DNA of 38,493 nt from positions 77,554-116,046 of the forward strand of contig JACRLJ010000037.1 in assembly GCA_016215105.1 (NCBI GenBank). The letters run 5' to 3'. Below the pieces are notes generated by a model, which was not told where the DNA came from, searched no databases, and saw only the letters and a list, made by a program, of their open reading frames with translations. The stretch comes from Candidatus Hydrogenedentota bacterium. GTDB taxonomy: Bacteria; Hydrogenedentota; Hydrogenedentia; Hydrogenedentales; SLHB01. Shown here piece after piece: positions 1-8,215 of this stretch (position 1 is its first letter; each line of letters starts with the position of its first letter). A program made the position numbers and the translations under genes.

Positions 1-1
1 G

Positions 2-1582
2 ACGGTCGTTGTTCCGTTGCCGGACGCGTCGTTCACTGCGAATGGCGAACGCTTTGTAATTGGGGACACGGTTCAGTTCTTGGATGAATCACGCCCACCC
101 GAAGGCGGCTCGATCACCAGTTGGCTTTGGACCTTCGGTGACGGGGCAACCAGTACCGAACAGAACCCGGCCCATGCGTATAACGCCGCGGGCCGCTACG
201 ACGTGTCGCTTTCCATTACTACTACCGGCGGGAATCGGCAAAAAGTGAGGACCGGGGCCATTTCAGTCTTTCAGGGCACTGCGCTGGACACGTACGTGCG
301 CGCGGCCGATACGCACTACTCGTACAACATCGTGAACACCGCGAGCTACTTCGGCTTCACCCTGACCACACTTAACATGACGTCGCAGCAGTGGCGGACG
401 TCTCAAGAGGTGGATCTGCCGATATGGACCCACTGGATGGCCATCGCTGAGCCGCCCGTCTTGACGACGGATACGGCGATATTGTTCATTTCCGGAGGCA
501 GCACATCGTCGGGATCGCCAAACTCCGAAACACTGGGCGCGTTGCTGACGCTCGCCGACGCTCTGGGCGCGGTAGTGGGGATTGTTCAGCAGGTGCCAAA
601 CGAGCCCCTGCTGTTTGCGGGAGAGACGGCGTCGCGAACGGAAGACGAGATCATCGCATACACCTTTGACAAGTACATGACGACCGGAGACGATACCTGG
701 CCCGCGCTGTTTCCCATGGCAAAGAGCGTAGTGAGGGCCATGGATACCGTGCAGTCGGTAGTAACTTCGACGAGCGCGAAAACAACGGCGTCGCCCGTGC
801 GTTACTTCGTGCTCTCCGGGGCCTCGAAACGTGGCTGGACGACCTGGTTGACGAGCATCACGGACCCCCGTGTGGTCGCCGCCGCCCCCATGGTGATCGA
901 CGTATTGAACATGCAAACGCAAATGGATCATCAATTCCACGCGTACGGAGCCTACTCGGACCAGGTGCAGGACTACGTTGATTTGGACATCTTTGGGCGG
1001 TTTAACACGCCTGAAGGTCAGGCGTTGCTCCGGTTGGTGGACCCGTTCCACTATCTCGAGCGGTTGGATTTCCCGAAACTCATGATCAATGCGACCGGCG
1101 ACGAGTTCTTCCTGCCCGATTCGGCGCAGTTCTACTATCCGTACTTGCCGGGCGCCAACTACCTTCGATATATCCCAAATACGGGTCACGGGCTACTGGG
1201 GTACACCCAGACGCTCGAGGAAACAATTCCGGTCCTTCGGGCGGCGGTGGACAGTTTGTGGGCGCCGGGATTCTCGTGGGAGGTGCGCTCGGACGGCGCC
1301 ATCGTCGTCACGCCGGGAGACAGACCTTCAGACAAACCGTCCTCCGTCAAGCTGTGGCAGGCCACCAATACCAAGGCGCGTAATTTCCGTCTGGACGAGA
1401 TTGGCGCGGCCTGGACGAGCACCGAGCTTCATCCAGACGCGAGCGGCAACTACGTCGGATTCCCGGTGGCGCCCGCAAAGTGGACTGCCTATATGGTCGA
1501 ACTGACGATTCCCAGCGGCGATGTCAAGCCTTACGTCTTCACGACCGAGGTGCGCGTGACTCCGGACGAGTTGCCGTTCTGA
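2..1582 (+). CDS. PKD domain + PhoPQ-activated pathogenicity-related (PqaA-type) protein, 5' partial
   Basis: The reading frame is open to the left edge, so the N-terminus, including any signal peptide, is missing; 526 residues are visible. Roughly residues 13-85 form a PKD-type beta-sandwich (the WTFGDG and HAYNAAGRYDVSL signatures are clear), a module common in extracellular proteins. From about residue 95 to the end the protein matches the PhoPQ-activated pathogenicity-related family (PF10142), an alpha/beta-hydrolase fold group with the conserved GASKRG stretch near residues 272-277. The family is named after Salmonella PqaA; the substrate is unknown. A TTG at position 17 is only the first possible start inside the window and is not a credible start because the PKD domain is already under way. 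No partner gene is visible on this side. The family call is secure; the cellular role is not. Confidence 0.85.
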   Translation, partial: TVVVPLPDASFTANGERFVIGDTVQFLDESRPPEGGSITSWLWTFGDGATSTEQNPAHAYNAAGRYDVSLSITTTGGNRQKVRTGAISVFQGTALDTYVRAADTHYSYNIVNTASYFGFTLTTLNMTSQQWRTSQEVDLPIWTHWMAIAEPPVLTTDTAILFISGGSTSSGSPNSETLGALLTLADALGAVVGIVQQVPNEPLLFAGETASRTEDEIIAYTFDKYMTTGDDTWPALFPMAKSVVRAMDTVQSVVTSTSAKTTASPVRYFVLSGASKRGWTTWLTSITDPRVVAAAPMVIDVLNMQTQMDHQFHAYGAYSDQVQDYVDLDIFGRFNTPEGQALLRLVDPFHYLERLDFPKLMINATGDEFFLPDSAQFYYPYLPGANYLRYIPNTGHGLLGYTQTLEETIPVLRAAVDSLWAPGFSWEVRSDGAIVVTPGDRPSDKPSSVKLWQATNTKARNFRLDEIGAAWTSTELHPDASGNYVGFPVAPAKWTAYMVELTIPSGDVKPYVFTTEVRVTPDELPF

Positions 1583-1646
1583 GCTGCGACCCCGGGACGG
1601 GGCTGTTTGCGGAAAGAACGCCGAGTCAAGGCGCCGTGGCCGGGAG

Positions 1647-1666
1647 GGCGAATGTCCTCATTCGCC
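1647..1666. repeat. Extragenic palindrome, TCCT loop
   Basis: Perfect 8-bp stem GGCGAATG/CATTCGCC around loop TCCT, preceded by GGGAG. It lies in the gap between two convergent genes. Related units with other stems occur at 7871, 27864, 27952 and 29545. Confidence 0.8.
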
Positions 1667-1780
1667 GGTCGGGGTGCCTGGACCTGTACCCACGCGATCG
1701 CGTCCTTACGAGTTCGCAGAGCTGACGACACGGCGTAGCGTCCAGATCCTCAGGATTGTTGCTCGGTGGCGTTGAATGAT

Positions 1781-3793
1781 CTATCTGAACCGGAGCAAGG
1801 GCGCCACGCGGGCGAGTAGTTGGCGCGCGCGCGCGGCGCTGGTGTGATGGAGGCGCAAGTGCCGATGGCCGGCAATTGCGACACGCCGCGCCTCGTTCGG
1901 GTGTTCGCGGAAATATTCCGCCTTCTCCAGGAGGCCGCGGGTGTCGTCGAAGAATACCGCGGATTCGCCGTCCACGAAGTTCTTCGGTATCTGGATGGGC
2001 ATGCGCTCGGATAGCAGCATGCAACCGTGCGCGGGCAGTTCCCAGTAGCGCACGGTGTCAAAGCCGAATCCAAAGAAGCTCAAGCCAATGCGTGACTCGC
2101 CAAGCGCGCGCGCATATTCCTCGGGTGAATACCGCGCGTCGAATTTCTCGCCGAAACGCGCTTCAAGAGTGTCCAGGTAAAGCCGCCGCAATCCGAATGC
2201 GCGTTGTCCAGCCCAAAACAGGCCGCGCGGACGGGGTTCGTCGGACAGCTCGGGCACGCGGTCGTCGGCGTACGCAAACGGCAGGGGGTAAGCCATTGGG
2301 CCGTAGTCATGGCAGGTCAGCATCTCCCGTTTGAAGTACGCGGCGATGGTCGCGCCGCCGAGGAATTCCGTGGCGCTCTCCAGATAGCTCTGTGGCTCGT
2401 CTTGAGCATCAACGACACAAACCGGAATGTCACCCGCCGCCTCGACAATGCGCTGGGCCTCTTCCTGCCCAAGATGCTGTTCGATGTCACCGAAAAGGAC
2501 AAGATCGAAACGCTTCTCCTTCAATTGATCCGCAATTTGGTCAATTCCTAAGCGTTCGCCGGGCCGATTGAAGAGGCAGGGGTATTGGCCATGAACGGAA
2601 GGCATATGGCCGTGGAGCGACGGTTTCCACGGATATTCGACCACGGCCTCGTCGCCGAGGACGTTACACAGCCCGTCGTACAGCACGTCCAGACCATAGT
2701 TGGGGCGCTCGTGGGTGATAAACAGGACGCGCAAGTTGGCGGGAAGGGGCGGAGCCGCGTCCGGCGGCTCGGGGCACGTGAAATCCTGCGAGGGGTGACG
2801 CCGAAGAATGGTGAGTTGGCGCTCGAGATCTTCGCTGGGCTGGACGAAGTGAATGCTCTCGAGCAGGCGAATACCCGTTCCGGGATCACCAATACGGCGC
2901 CAAAACTCGGCCTGACTCTGGTACGCCTGTGCCAACAATGGCGCCGAGCCTACGGCCTCGCGAAACAACGCCTGTGCCACGCCAAACAAAGGGAGCGTCT
3001 GCTCGGGGGGAGCGGTTCGCTGCACTTCGAGAACACACAATTGCATATCGGCCGCGACTCCGGCTGCGACAGCGGGATCGGTAAGGTACTCCTTCGGGAT
3101 AAGCGAAAGGACCTCGTAGCATGCGGAAGGCAGACCGTCCGAAAAGAGCGTGTGAGCGTGAGAAATCGGACTATACGTGTTCTTTACCAGGACCAGGATT
3201 GTCTCAATCGTAAACAGGGCAATTCGTTCCCGGTCGGTTCGCGCCGAGTAGATCTGGCCCGCAACACGCACGGAGCCGTTCTCGTCCGGACGAATCTGAT
3301 GAACGAGAGGGTCCAGGGAGGGCTTTCGGATGTAGACGCCGAGGCCGGCCGATGTGGCGGCGGCCTCGAGCGCGTCCATGGCCAGAAGACCGGGTGACGG
3401 AGACTGCCAGTAGAGCGGGTTCCGGGCCACTATCAAAAAGAAGCCGTTCGGCCCGAGAAACTGCGTGAGACTCCCGAGGACACGTGCGAACTGATCGGGC
3501 GGAAAATGTCCGCAATTCAGAACAATGCAGTCGAAATAGGCCTCGCCAAACTCCAGCGGGGTTTCCGGCGCGATACTCGCGGCCACCGAGTCCAGGACTG
3601 CGCGAGCCCGGCCAGCCCGTTCGGGGTTGGGTTCGACGCCGTGTACCTCGATTCCTCGCGATTTGAGTACGCGCCCCAGGCCACCCCGGCCGCAACCGAC
3701 GTGCAGGACGCGATGGGCATAGGATGGCACGTAGTCGGCCAAGTCGAGGCGTTCCCTCCAGATTTCAGAGCCAGGCGCCATTATCGTGTTCAT
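1781..3793 (-). CDS. SAM-dependent methyltransferase fused to CgeB-like glycosyltransferase
   Basis: A 670-residue two-enzyme fusion. Residues about 5-160 hold a class I SAM-dependent methyltransferase core with motif I VLHVGCGRGG at residues 29-38 and the acidic GVEPNPERAG strand after it. A helical, TPR-like linker follows (about 215-330). From about residue 353 to the end comes a CgeB/DUF3880-type glycosyltransferase-like domain, with the FITHERPNYGLDVLYDG opening and a C-terminal Glyco_trans_1-type ending (RYWELPAHGCMLLSE, then FFDD). Such fusions are common in surface-polysaccharide or protein glycosylation loci. The start chosen is ATG 3793, with GGGAG just upstream at short spacing. 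The frame stays open to a TTG at 3961, and ATG 3850 is also possible, but neither has a ribosome-binding site and the upstream extension looks non-homologous. It stands alone and is transcribed toward the PqaA-type gene. Acceptor and sugar are unknown. Confidence 0.82.
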   Translation of the reverse strand: MNTIMAPGSEIWRERLDLADYVPSYAHRVLHVGCGRGGLGRVLKSRGIEVHGVEPNPERAGRARAVLDSVAASIAPETPLEFGEAYFDCIVLNCGHFPPDQFARVLGSLTQFLGPNGFFLIVARNPLYWQSPSPGLLAMDALEAAATSAGLGVYIRKPSLDPLVHQIRPDENGSVRVAGQIYSARTDRERIALFTIETILVLVKNTYSPISHAHTLFSDGLPSACYEVLSLIPKEYLTDPAVAAGVAADMQLCVLEVQRTAPPEQTLPLFGVAQALFREAVGSAPLLAQAYQSQAEFWRRIGDPGTGIRLLESIHFVQPSEDLERQLTILRRHPSQDFTCPEPPDAAPPLPANLRVLFITHERPNYGLDVLYDGLCNVLGDEAVVEYPWKPSLHGHMPSVHGQYPCLFNRPGERLGIDQIADQLKEKRFDLVLFGDIEQHLGQEEAQRIVEAAGDIPVCVVDAQDEPQSYLESATEFLGGATIAAYFKREMLTCHDYGPMAYPLPFAYADDRVPELSDEPRPRGLFWAGQRAFGLRRLYLDTLEARFGEKFDARYSPEEYARALGESRIGLSFFGFGFDTVRYWELPAHGCMLLSERMPIQIPKNFVDGESAVFFDDTRGLLEKAEYFREHPNEARRVAIAGHRHLRLHHTSAARARQLLARVAPLLRFR

Positions 3794-3972
3794 TACTCCC
3801 GCGTCGTGCAGCGTTCGGAAAGTCCCGTGAGAAAGCGACACATTGTGCATGGAACGCGGGGGCGCTGTCGAATGTGCAGTGTAAAGCTGGGGATTAAGAA
3901 TGCGGGCGTGAGTGTTATAGTCATGGTGGTGTGCGACGGGGTCAAACGTGAACTCAACCAAAGGTAACTTAA

Positions 3973-4482
3973 ATGTCTGATAACACTATTCTCATTCTGG
4001 CGATGCGATGGACCCATATTCTGACAGCGATCACGGCCATAGGCGGTACGATTTTCATACGATTCGTGCTCATTCCGGTCGCGGAATCCGTTCTTGACGA
4101 TGAGACGCATGCGCGCCTGCGCGCGGGTTTGGTCAAGCGTTGGCAGAAGTTTGTACACACCTGCATCATGATGTTCTTGATCAGCGGGTTCTACAACTAC
4201 TTCGTGGTGACCGGACCGGCCCATTCAGGCCAGCCTCTTTACCATGCGCTGTTTGGGATAAAATTCCTGCTCGCGCTGGCCGTGTTTGGTCTAGCGGTGG
4301 TGTTGACTTCGACCAAGGATTGGTCGAAGGGTATCCGTGCCAACGCGAAGACATGGCTTGGCCTCCTCGTCGCGCTCGGCGTGGTAGTGGTCATGGTATC
4401 GGGTGTGATGAAAAACATTCCGAAGTCAGGGGTGACGCCAAGCAGCGCTCAAGTCACATTGAATGGAAACCCTGGCCGCTGA
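3973..4482 (+). CDS. Small integral membrane protein, CopD-like
   Basis: 169 residues with four evident hydrophobic segments (about 5-30, 57-78, 88-113, 127-147). The RWTHI motif in helix 1 and the overall four-helix layout resemble the CopD copper-resistance membrane domain family (PF05425), but the protein is much shorter than CopD itself and lacks the periplasmic part. A role in metal or haem handling is therefore only suggested. The start ATG has a weak AAAGGTAA upstream. The stop is 2 bases from the stop of the convergent ferritin gene, so the two transcripts must overlap at their 3' ends. Being next to an iron-storage protein fits a metal-homeostasis context, but the opposite orientation means they are not an operon. 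Confidence 0.7.
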   Translation: MSDNTILILAMRWTHILTAITAIGGTIFIRFVLIPVAESVLDDETHARLRAGLVKRWQKFVHTCIMMFLISGFYNYFVVTGPAHSGQPLYHALFGIKFLLALAVFGLAVVLTSTKDWSKGIRANAKTWLGLLVALGVVVVMVSGVMKNIPKSGVTPSSAQVTLNGNPGR

Positions 4483-4484
4483 CC

Positions 4485-5009
4485 TCAAGCCTGGGCGCCC
4501 GCGCCTGACGCCGCCGCGCTGACCGTGCGCGCCGCGAGTTCGCGGTCCAGAAAGAACAGGCCGCTCGTGTCGGCGCCGATGAGTTTGAGCTTCTTGACGA
4601 TCGCGTCCGCCGCCGCTTCCTCTTCGACTTGCTCGGTGACGAACCATTGCAGAAATGAGTTGGTGGCGTGGTCGGATTCCTTGAGGGCCAAGTCGACGAG
4701 TTTGTGGATGCGCGCGGTCACCTGAGTTTCGTGACGGTACGTGTCCTGGAAGGCTGCGATGGGGGACTTGTGATTGTTCGCGGGCTTGGCGACCGCCTCC
4801 AGCTCGACACGCCCGCCGGTCTGAATGATGAAGCTGTAAAACATCTGCGCGTGCGTCATCTCTTCCTGCACCTGGATCTTCATCCAATGCGCGCACCCGC
4901 CCAGATTCAGGCCCTCGAAGTAGGCGGCGGTGGCGGCGTATTGATACGCGGAGAACAGTTCGAAGTTGAGCTGGTCATTCAGGGCCGCTAGCATCTTCTT
5001 GCTTAACAT
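4485..5009 (-). CDS. ftnA: Ferritin (non-haem, bacterial FtnA type)
   Basis: A 174-residue iron-storage protein expected to form the 24-subunit shell that oxidises Fe(II) and stores the mineral. Ferroxidase ligands are in place at the usual numbering: E17, E50 and H53 in the EEMTHAQMF motif, and the FVTEQVEEE motif in the fourth helix gives the remaining glutamates and glutamine. The start is ATG 5009 because GGAGGAAA lies upstream at good spacing; the frame runs open to 5111 but that extension has no ribosome-binding site. The C-terminal tail is Ala-rich (AASGAGAQA) and slightly longer than in E. coli FtnA. The gene diverges from the phosphoesterase lipoprotein gene and converges on the CopD-like gene with a 2-base gap. 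No Fur box was identified with confidence. Confidence 0.93.
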   Translation of the reverse strand: MLSKKMLAALNDQLNFELFSAYQYAATAAYFEGLNLGGCAHWMKIQVQEEMTHAQMFYSFIIQTGGRVELEAVAKPANNHKSPIAAFQDTYRHETQVTARIHKLVDLALKESDHATNSFLQWFVTEQVEEEAAADAIVKKLKLIGADTSGLFFLDRELAARTVSAAASGAGAQA

Positions 5010-5175
5010 AGAGCTTTCCTCCAGGACTTGTAAACTCGCATATGCGCGGACGCAATGTAGTGGTCCCGCACAACGGCGGCCACATACCATGCCGACAACG
5101 CAGTGTACCACTCGACTCGCAGAAGCGTCAACGCAACTTAGGGGCTTAGCCGGTAGATCTGAAGCGCGGGAATCC

Positions 5176-5205
5176 TTGAACCGTTCGGTAACCGAAGACT
5201 ACACT
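5176..5205 (+). promoter_or_regulatory. Possible sigma70-type promoter for the phosphoesterase gene
   Basis: TTGAAC (5176-5181), an 18-base spacer and TACACT (5200-5205), about 45 bases before the start codon. A moderate match found by eye; no experimental support. Confidence 0.35.
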
Positions 5206-5250
5206 TCCGAAACCAGTCTAGCCGATTGTTCACATCGGAAAGGAGTTGTC

Positions 5251-7842
5251 ATGCGGTATTTTCAGAGTCTGCTGGCCCTTGCGGTGATCGGATGCGCGAC
5301 GACGGACGGCCTGGACCGTGCCAAGGTGGGCCGGAACGAGGACGGTACCTATACGGCGGCCACGCAGCAGACCATCGATTCCGCGGGCGAGATGGCCCAG
5401 TTTCCAGGCCGGCCGACGGACTTGGCGTTAAGTCCGGACGGCGCCGTGCTCGCCGTGAAAAACTTCAAGGACATCGTCTTTATGAACGCGGCGACGCATG
5501 CCGTGATACAGACACTCGCCTTGCCCGACAAACGGGGGAACAGTCCTTTCGGAATCGCATGGAAGCAGGACGGGAAGGGGCTGTGGACTTCCGAGGCGCA
5601 AGCGACTCTGCTGTACGCGGAACGGGGGCCAGATGGCTCGTTTGCTTGGGGCAAAGATAGCGCCGTGGCGCTACCGGGGCCGAAACCGAAGGAGGGGACA
5701 TCGCGCGGCGGGTCGGCGCCGGGCGGTTTCTTCGTGGACGAGGCGGCGGGTCTTGCCTATGTCGCGCTGAGCCGGAACAACGCCGTGGGCGTGGTTAACC
5801 TGACGGCAAAGAAGATCGACGAGGAAATTCCGGTGGGGATCGCTCCGTACACCGTGTTGCGTCACGGCGCGAAGGCCTACGTGACCAACTGGGGTGGACG
5901 GCGACCGAAGGAGGGTGATCTGACCGGGCCCACCTCCGGTAGCCAGGCGGTGGTGAATCCGAAGACGGGCATTGCGTCCACCGGATCGGTTTCGGTCATT
6001 GAGCTGGCCTCGAAGCGTGTCGTCAAAGAGATTGTGGTTGACCTGCATCCGTCCGGGATGGCGCTGGCGCCGGACGGAAAACGCCTCTACGTGGCGAACG
6101 CGAACAGCGATACTATCTCGGTCATCGACACGATTTCGGACGAGCGCGTCCAGACCTTTGATGTGAAGCCGAAGAAAGAGTTGCCGTTTGGCAGCGCGCC
6201 CAACGCCGTCGCCGTCAGCGCGGACGGCGCTTTGCTGTATGTCGCGAACGGGGGGAACAACGCCGTCGCGGTACTCGATGCGGCTCAGGGCGCGATCAAA
6301 GGGTTCATCCCGACGGGTTGGTATCCCGGCGCGGTGCTCCTGGGCGAGAATGGAAAAACGCTATGTATCGCCAACGTGAAGGGCGTGGGCAGCCTCTACG
6401 AGAAAGCCAATCTTGCGGAAAAGAAGAAGGATATCGGCGGTGACGTGCGGGGACACAACTCCCACGATCACATGGGGTCGGTAACCTTTGTGGAAGTCCC
6501 GAATGCCGCGCAGTTGGAACGCTACACGCTACGCGTGGGGGAGAATATGCGTTTGCCGCTCCTCACCAAGGCGTTGGGGATGAAGACCGCGGCCGAACGG
6601 GTTATGCCGGTCCCGATCCGGCCCGGCGATGTTTCTCCGATTAAGCATGTTCTCTACATCATCAAGGAGAATCGGACCTACGACCAGGTGTTCGGAGACA
6701 TGCCGCAAGGCAATGGCGAACCCAAGTTGTGCCAGTTCGGACGCGAGGTAACGCCGAATCATCACGCGTTGGCCGAAGAGTTCGTGCTGCTGGACAATTT
6801 CTACTGCAACGGCGTGCTCAGCGCGGACGGTCATCAATGGACCGACGAAGGGTATGTGACGGACTATCTCGAAAAGAGTTTCGGCGGATTTCCGCGGAGC
6901 TACCCGTATGAGGGCGAGGACGCGGTCGCGTTTGCGTCGAGCGGGTTCATTTGGGACAAGGTCTTGGAGAAGGGACTGACCTTTCGCGACTACGGCGAGT
7001 TTGTCAACGCGAAGATCGAGCCCGGATCGGCGACCTGGGATGACATCCACAATGACCTGCTAAAGGGGGAGCGCAAAGTCAATGTGCGCGCGGCGACACC
7101 GTTGAAAACACTCGAGCCGTATCTTTGCCCGACGTTCATCGGCTTTCCCCTCAAAGTGCAGGACGTGTACCGTGTCGAAGAGTTTCTAAAGGAATTCAAG
7201 GAGTTCGAAGCTAAGGGCAATCTGCCGAATTTCATGATTATGTTGTTGCCCGGCGACCATACTGCGGGCACGCGCCCGGGCATGCCGACGCCGCGCGCGT
7301 GTGTGGCGGACAACGATCTGGCCGTCGGGCGAATCGTGGACGCGATCAGCCACAGCAAGTTCTGGCCCGAGACCGCCATCTTTACGGTCGAGGACGACCC
7401 GCAGGCCGGGCTGGACCACGTGGACGGTCACCGCACGGTTGCGCTGTGCGTCAGTCCCTATACGAAGCGCGGAAAAGTGGACAGCACGTTCTACAATCAG
7501 ACCGGGATGCTGCGCACCATCGAACTTATCCTGGGACTACCGCCCTTGAACCAGATTGACATGGCGTCAACGCCGATGTCGAACGCGTTCACGAACAAGC
7601 CCGACCTGCGTCCGTACACAGTCAAACCAAACCAAATCCCCCTCGACGAGATGAACCCCAAGCTAACCGCGCTAAGAGGCAAACAGCGCTACTGGGCTGA
7701 GCAATCGATCAAGCAGCCGCTGGACGAACTTGATAAAGCGGACGAGGACACCCTGAATAGTATCATCTGGCATTCGGTGAAGGGCTACGACACGCCGTAC
7801 CCGAAAATGGCGAGAGCCAGCCGGGCGAAGGGTGACGACTAA
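5251..7842 (+). CDS. Lipoprotein: YVTN beta-propeller + phosphoesterase (PF04185-type)
   Basis: 863 residues. The N-terminus is a lipoprotein signal with lipobox VIGC (Cys15), so the protein is probably membrane-anchored on the outer face of the inner or outer membrane. Residues about 50-420 are a YVTN/NHL-type beta-propeller with repeated units (for example LALSPDGAVLAVKN, MALAPDGKRLYVANANSDTISVID, VAVSADGALLYVANGGNNAVAVLD). Residues about 465-800 resemble the phosphoesterase/alkaline-phosphatase-like family (PF04185, phospholipase C superfamily): IKHVLYIIKENRTYDQVFG contains the metal/nucleophile region, and a C-terminal FTVEDDPQAGLDHVDGHR carries metal-ligand Asp/His residues. The start is ATG 5251, with AAAGGAG five bases upstream; longer in-frame starts lack a ribosome-binding site and would remove the signal peptide. 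The natural substrate is unknown; a phosphate- or phosphodiester-scavenging role is inferred. Confidence 0.88.
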   Translation: MRYFQSLLALAVIGCATTDGLDRAKVGRNEDGTYTAATQQTIDSAGEMAQFPGRPTDLALSPDGAVLAVKNFKDIVFMNAATHAVIQTLALPDKRGNSPFGIAWKQDGKGLWTSEAQATLLYAERGPDGSFAWGKDSAVALPGPKPKEGTSRGGSAPGGFFVDEAAGLAYVALSRNNAVGVVNLTAKKIDEEIPVGIAPYTVLRHGAKAYVTNWGGRRPKEGDLTGPTSGSQAVVNPKTGIASTGSVSVIELASKRVVKEIVVDLHPSGMALAPDGKRLYVANANSDTISVIDTISDERVQTFDVKPKKELPFGSAPNAVAVSADGALLYVANGGNNAVAVLDAAQGAIKGFIPTGWYPGAVLLGENGKTLCIANVKGVGSLYEKANLAEKKKDIGGDVRGHNSHDHMGSVTFVEVPNAAQLERYTLRVGENMRLPLLTKALGMKTAAERVMPVPIRPGDVSPIKHVLYIIKENRTYDQVFGDMPQGNGEPKLCQFGREVTPNHHALAEEFVLLDNFYCNGVLSADGHQWTDEGYVTDYLEKSFGGFPRSYPYEGEDAVAFASSGFIWDKVLEKGLTFRDYGEFVNAKIEPGSATWDDIHNDLLKGERKVNVRAATPLKTLEPYLCPTFIGFPLKVQDVYRVEEFLKEFKEFEAKGNLPNFMIMLLPGDHTAGTRPGMPTPRACVADNDLAVGRIVDAISHSKFWPETAIFTVEDDPQAGLDHVDGHRTVALCVSPYTKRGKVDSTFYNQTGMLRTIELILGLPPLNQIDMASTPMSNAFTNKPDLRPYTVKPNQIPLDEMNPKLTALRGKQRYWAEQSIKQPLDELDKADEDTLNSIIWHSVKGYDTPYPKMARASRAKGDD

Positions 7843-7844
7843 GA

Positions 7845-7862
7845 CTCGGAATACCTTCCGAG
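7845..7862 (+). terminator. Hairpin directly after the phosphoesterase stop
   Basis: Perfect 7-bp stem CTCGGAA/TTCCGAG with loop TACC starting 2 bases after TAA. No T-run follows, so it may be an mRNA 3'-end stabiliser rather than an intrinsic terminator. Confidence 0.45.
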
Positions 7863-7870
7863 AATGCGCG

Positions 7871-7890
7871 GGCGAACGTCCCCGTTCGCC
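7871..7890. repeat. Extragenic palindrome, TCCC loop
   Basis: Perfect stem GGCGAACG/CGTTCGCC with loop TCCC. Same design as 1647 and 29545 but with different stem bases. Confidence 0.8.
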
Positions 7891-7966
7891 GCATCGGTGT
7901 CCGCTCCTCTTTTCATTCCGACACATTTAATGTCCCCAACAAGACCTTGGGCAATGGCGCGGCTCC

Positions 7967-8030
7967 GTAGCGCCGGCGTCCTCGCCGGCAAGGTGAATGC
8001 GTCCCGGGGCCGCCGGGACGGCGGCGCTAC
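7967..8030. repeat. Three-hairpin REP-like element with GTAG/CTAC ends
   Basis: The outer stem GTAGCGCCG (7967-7975) pairs with CGGCGCTAC (8022-8030). Inside lie GCCGGCG-TCCT-CGCCGGC (7972-7989, sharing bases with the outer stem) and GTCCCGG-GGCCG-CCGGGAC (8001-8019). The inner and outer pairings partly compete at 7972-7975. Confidence 0.7.
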
Positions 8031-8215
8031 AATATGCGTAAGGTGGTCTCGTTAGGGTCCCTTAGCGTAATCAGACCGAGGTCCGTGGTCTAATTGGGTG
8101 CGATTTCGACGTTGTCGGTGGCCGCCCCACCACCGCATTGCAGTACCCGAAATGCGTTGACGTTTGGGGCGTCGCGAGTCATACTGAAATCCAGGCTGTA
8201 TGGGAGGTAGTCGCC

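Larger units (their letters stand above)
7843..8215. other. 373-bp gene-free gap carrying three palindromic structures
   Basis: No credible gene. It holds a hairpin right after the upstream stop, a TCCC-loop palindrome (7871-7890) and a three-hairpin element (7967-8030). The final ~180 bases before the diguanylate cyclase show only a small possible stem (AGACC/GGTCT near 8072-8090) that I could not assign to a riboswitch class. Confidence 0.6.
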
